From positions 1 through 37,351 of the forward strand of contig CALVTH010000015.1 of assembly GCA_944360115.1 (NCBI GenBank): a DNA stretch of 37,351 nt, given 5' to 3'. The stretch is from an uncultured Clostridia bacterium. Lineage in GTDB: Bacteria > Bacillota > Clostridia > Christensenellales > CAG-917. This document shows positions 34,994-37,351 of this stretch, piece by piece (positions within the stretch are counted from its first letter, which is position 1; each line of letters starts with the position of its first letter). A program made the translations under genes and the position numbers. The notes beneath the pieces were generated by a model, which saw only the letters and a program-made list of their open reading frames with translations, did no database searches and had not been told where the DNA came from.

Positions 34994-35548
34994 TCAGGGC
35001 AGTTTGTAAATGAAAACGGGCAACGGCGGGTCTTTCTTCCAGTTGGCAAAGGTCACCTGCAACACCTGATATTTCCCGTCGTCCAGAGTGGCGAAAAAGG
35101 GCAGGAGTTCGTCGCGTTCCTCGTAGCCGCTGTCGCCGCCGCTGTACACCGTCACGCACATCAGTCCGCCTTTTTTCAGTATGTCCAGCCCCGCCAGCAC
35201 GGCGGCCTTCGTGGAGGCGGCGCGGGTGTATATGCTGTGGTCGCCCGAGGGCAGATAGCCGAGATTGAACAGTATGCACGCCGCCGTCTCGGGCGCGGCG
35301 TAAGAGGCCATCTCGGCGTGCGAGGTCAGCACGACTTCGGCGTTCGCAAGCCCGCGGGCGGCGAGCAACGCGCGCGTGCTTTCCACGGCTTCGCGCTGTA
35401 TGTCGAAGGCGAGCACTCTCCCTTCCTCGCCAACAAGCCAAGCGAGAAAGGCGGTGTCGTAACCTCTCCCCGCGGTGGCGTCGATGACGAAGTCGCCGCG
35501 TTTTACGAATTTGCTTACGGTCTCGTGCACGAGAGTCAGAGCGTTCAT
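34994..35548 (-). CDS. mnmM: tRNA methyltransferase MnmM (YtqB family)
   Basis: A class I SAM-dependent methyltransferase of 184 residues in the family once called putative rRNA methylase (YtqB), later shown to complete 5-methylaminomethyl modification of the tRNA wobble uridine. The SAM motif VIDATAGRGYDTAFLA is near residue 25, followed by FDIQREAV. The family's NLGYLPSGD stretch and a YSGGDSGYEE segment are present. The ATG at 35548 follows GAGGTGACC; the frame extends 9 codons further upstream without support. It is separated from mntP by about 130 bases. Confidence 0.9.
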   Translation of the reverse strand: MNALTLVHETVSKFVKRGDFVIDATAGRGYDTAFLAWLVGEEGRVLAFDIQREAVESTRALLAARGLANAEVVLTSHAEMASYAAPETAACILFNLGYLPSGDHSIYTRAASTKAAVLAGLDILKKGGLMCVTVYSGGDSGYEERDELLPFFATLDDGKYQVLQVTFANWKKDPPLPVFIYKLP

Positions 35549-35677
35549 GGTCACCTCGCAGTCATGATAACACATCTTGCCGCGTTTTGCACCGAAGCGT
35601 GCGGCGCGATGACGGATTTTGCCCGCAAAAACGAATCGGAGGGGCGGGCGTGGAGCAAATGCGGCGCAATACCGCGG

Positions 35678-36253
35678 TTACAGCGCGAGCACGCCGAGGT
35701 GTTCGAGGAGAATTTTGACGCCGAGGAATATCAGAAGCAGTCCGCCCGCCGTTTCCGCTCCGCTCTTGAAACGACCGCCCACCTTTGCGCCTATCAACAC
35801 GCCGAGGACGGAAAGCACGAAGGTCACCGCGCCGATTACGCTCGAAGCCTGCCATATATCGACCGACAGAAAGGCGAAGGTTATGCCGACGGCGAGGGCG
35901 TCTATGCTGGTGGCGATTGCCGACACCACGAGGGTGCGCACCCTGAAAGGCTCGGGCGCGGAAAGGAAGGTTTCGTCGCCTTCCGTCAGGCTTTCGTACA
36001 CCATTTTGCCGCCCAGGAACACGAGCAGGGCAAAGGCTATCCAATGGTCCCATTCCGTTATGTAATTCTCGAAAGTGCTTGCCGCCGCCCAGCCGATGAC
36101 GGGCATGAGGAACTGAAACCCGCCGAAAAACGCCGCGATGACACAGGCTTTGATTCCGTCGAAACGCCTGAGTTCAACGCCGCGCACGACGGCGACGGCA
36201 AAGGCGTCGGCGGCAAGGCTTACGGCAACGACCAGAATTTCCCAGATACTCAT
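35678..36253 (-). CDS. mntP: Manganese efflux pump MntP
   Basis: A 191-residue membrane protein with six predicted helices in two repeats, each with the family's acidic motif: SLAADAFAVAV near residue 15 and IATSIDALAVG near residue 115. It exports Mn2+ to prevent toxicity. The assignment is reinforced by a yybP-ykoY manganese riboswitch upstream on the same strand. The ribosome binding site is weak (AGAGAGAAAG), preceded by a purine-rich tract. A second hairpin (36300-36332) lies between the riboswitch terminator and the gene. Confidence 0.95.
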   Translation of the reverse strand: MSIWEILVVAVSLAADAFAVAVVRGVELRRFDGIKACVIAAFFGGFQFLMPVIGWAAASTFENYITEWDHWIAFALLVFLGGKMVYESLTEGDETFLSAPEPFRVRTLVVSAIATSIDALAVGITFAFLSVDIWQASSVIGAVTFVLSVLGVLIGAKVGGRFKSGAETAGGLLLIFLGVKILLEHLGVLAL

Positions 36254-36299
36254 TTCGCTTTCTCTCTTTGCTTCTCTCTTTCTTTTATTTGCGCTCTTT

Positions 36300-36332
36300 T
36301 ACAGCACTTGCGGGAACATCCGCGAGTGCTGT
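36300..36332 (-). other. Second hairpin in the mntP leader
   Basis: Minus-strand ACAGCACT-CGCGG pairs with CCGC-AAGTGCTGT. No T-run follows, so it is not a second terminator; it may affect mRNA stability or initiation. Confidence 0.5.
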
Positions 36333-36412
36333 TTCGGGTGCGCGTGCGTTTTCGTGCGGCTGTGCCGTCAGCGCGGGAACGCTTAACGCGCATTACGCGC
36401 GGCGGTGCAAAC

Positions 36413-36446
36413 AAAAAGACCCACACACCCGAAGTGTGTGAGTCTT
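36413..36446 (-). terminator. Riboswitch-controlled terminator before mntP
   Basis: Stem AAGAC-t-CACACAC / GTGTGTG-g-GTCTT with a TTCG-type loop, then TTTTTG. Its left arm contains the AAGAC of the aptamer's GGCAAGAC motif, so ligand binding and terminator formation are mutually exclusive. Confidence 0.88.
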
Positions 36447-36522
36447 GCCATTTAATATAAGCCATGCCCGAAGGCAAACCTGTTGACTTATCACGGGGGA
36501 AACCGCCGACTACTCCCTCACG
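36413..36522 (-). ncRNA. yybP-ykoY manganese riboswitch
   Basis: Minus-strand sequence carries the class motifs in order: GGGAGTAG (36517-36510), GTCAACA (36487-36481) and GGCAAGAC (36449-36442). Mn2+ binding should keep AAGAC within the aptamer's basal helix and so prevent the terminator, switching mntP on. It sits directly upstream of mntP with its own promoter, the standard arrangement. Confidence 0.92.
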
Positions 36523-36527
36523 CGGTC

Positions 36528-36556
36528 ATTATAGCACGGCGAGGGAGGGCGGTCAA
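36528..36556 (-). promoter_or_regulatory. Promoter of the riboswitch-mntP transcript
   Basis: Minus-strand TTGACC (36556-36551), 17-bp spacer, TATAAT (36533-36528). The start site falls just before the aptamer. Confidence 0.88.
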
Positions 36557-36738
36557 CGGATTGCGGAAAGCAAATCGGCGGACAATCGGAGAAAGTGCGG
36601 CGGAGCGGCGGGCGCCGCGCACTTCCTCGGCGGGGCGGCGCTTGCCCTCGGTCGGGGCAGCGCGGAGTGCGGCGGCAAACAGCGCGCTTGCTCGGGTGTG
36701 GAGGGAGAACGCGCGGCAGACCGCGGCAAAAGCCGGGG

Positions 36739-36768
36739 TTTACAAGCGGGGCGACGGCGTGGTAAAAT
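36739..36768 (+). promoter_or_regulatory. Probable promoter of the acetyltransferase gene
   Basis: TTTACA (36739-36744), 18-bp spacer, TAAAAT (36763-36768). The preceding stretch from 36557 is GC-rich with no convincing gene. Confidence 0.5.
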
Positions 36769-36856
36769 TTATGTAATTTATTTGTGCAACGGACCGTCCG
36801 CCGCCGTTTTCGGGCGCGTTTGCGTCTGCGGTGCGCCGGGTGCCGAAGGAGAGAAT

Positions 36857-37297
36857 ATGATTTGCAAAGCGACGACAGACGATGTCAGAGTGCTTGCGGA
36901 ATTCGCTTCCGCCTTGTGGCCGGAGCGCTCCGCCGACGAAATCGAAGAGATATTCGCGCGCCAGTTGACGGGCGACAGCGACTCCGCGTTTTTCATCTGC
37001 TATCACGAGGGCGGTCCCATAGGGTTTGCGCTGTGCCAGTTGCGCCACGACTATGTCGAGGGCACCACCACATCGCCCGTCGGGTATCTGGAAGGCATCT
37101 ATATCAGGAAGGAATACCGCCGTCACAATCACGGCAGCGAGTTGCTCGGAGAGTGCGAGAAGTGGGCGCGGCTCAAAGGCTGCAAGGAATTCGCCAGCGA
37201 CTGCGAGACCGACAACGCGGGCAGTCTGCGTTTCCACCGCGAGAGCGGCTTCAGAGAAGCGAAAACCATAGTTTGTTTCGCCAAAAAATTGCTGTAA
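36857..37297 (+). CDS. GNAT acetyltransferase, AAC(6')-I aminoglycoside type
   Basis: A 146-residue acetyl-CoA-dependent acetyltransferase. Its segments LRHDYVEGTTTSPVGYLEGIYI, CKEFASDCETDN and FHRESGF follow the pattern of AAC(6')-I enzymes, which acetylate the 6'-amino group of aminoglycosides. The acetyl-CoA P-loop, usually RxxGxG/A, reads RRHNHGS, with Asn at the first glycine position. Whether it confers resistance or has a housekeeping substrate cannot be told. GAAGGAGAG precedes the ATG at 36857; the frame is open far upstream but that part is Arg/Gly-rich and not coding-like. It is monocistronic, with a terminator at the window end. Confidence 0.85.
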   Translation: MICKATTDDVRVLAEFASALWPERSADEIEEIFARQLTGDSDSAFFICYHEGGPIGFALCQLRHDYVEGTTTSPVGYLEGIYIRKEYRRHNHGSELLGECEKWARLKGCKEFASDCETDNAGSLRFHRESGFREAKTIVCFAKKLL

Positions 37298-37325
37298 ACT
37301 CCGATTTGTGCGATTATGTCGCAGA

Positions 37326-37351
37326 ACGCCCCGCGGTTTCGCGGGGCGTTT
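37326..37351 (+). terminator. Terminator of the acetyltransferase gene (runs off the window)
   Basis: Stem ACGCCCCGCG / CGCGGGGCGT with a short loop and the beginning of a T-run at the last bases. Confidence 0.8.

Noticed and set aside
36464..36856. Upstream extension of the acetyltransferase frame
   Set aside because: It crosses the riboswitch and its promoter on the other strand and is Arg/Gly/Ala-rich; the AAC(6') homology and ribosome binding site start at 36857.

Overview
The window reads as a chromosomal segment of a GC-rich Firmicute, most likely a class Clostridia anaerobe of gut type. This rests on near-consensus sigma-A promoters, GGAGG-type ribosome binding sites, CdaA, split GcvPA/GcvPB, an MnmM/YtqB-type methylase and a yybP-ykoY manganese riboswitch. 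The genus cannot be named from sequence alone. Most genes lie on the + strand in tightly packed, often overlapping operons. No rRNA, tRNA or CRISPR array was seen; one tmRNA gene is present.

Layout. 1-2.2 kb: the tail of an unidentified gene, the diadenylate cyclase cdaA, and a translationally coupled DUF1015 protein. 2.4-3.7 kb: aspartate kinase, followed by two tandem palindromic elements of a shared design. 4.0-5.0 kb (minus): a lipoprotein of mosaic base composition. 5.35-16.5 kb: a nine-gene operon with a perfect-consensus promoter, a ROK-type operator and a terminator. It encodes an RpiB/LacAB-type isomerase, an iron alcohol dehydrogenase, a ROK repressor, a fucose-isomerase-like protein, a DUF4867-like protein, a DMT transporter, a GH31 glycosidase of the YihQ type, a GPH sugar symporter and a carboxylesterase. 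The set resembles sulfoquinovose gene clusters. However, two of the three sulfonate-contacting residues of the GH31 enzyme are replaced, and no kinase, aldolase, transaldolase or transketolase is present. The substrate and pathway are therefore open, and this is the best candidate for an undescribed system.

16.5-18.6 kb: a scar-like region beside tmRNA. It holds a TetR fragment, a standalone structured ncRNA with its own promoter and terminator, a small membrane protein, a phage-protein fragment, iteron-like repeats and the tmRNA gene (tag ANKNTQSSSMEFALAA). 18.9-26.6 kb: an esterase/lipase, then lplA-lpdA-gcvT-gcvH-gcvPA-gcvPB, a glycine cleavage operon carrying its own lipoate ligase; its first mRNA may be leaderless. 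26.8-31.2 kb: a small membrane protein and a heterodimeric ABC exporter with one degenerate ATP site. 31.4-34.9 kb: a ribbon-helix-helix protein in front of the ClpB disaggregase. 35-37.35 kb: mnmM and mntP on the minus strand, the latter behind a manganese riboswitch, then an AAC(6')-type acetyltransferase on the plus strand.

How the genes work together. The nine-gene operon looks like a complete uptake, hydrolysis, isomerisation, reduction and export module under one repressor. The gcv operon couples glycine catabolism to lipoate salvage. The RHH-clpB pair suggests local control of a stress chaperone. Family assignments come from motif recognition; no database search was run.
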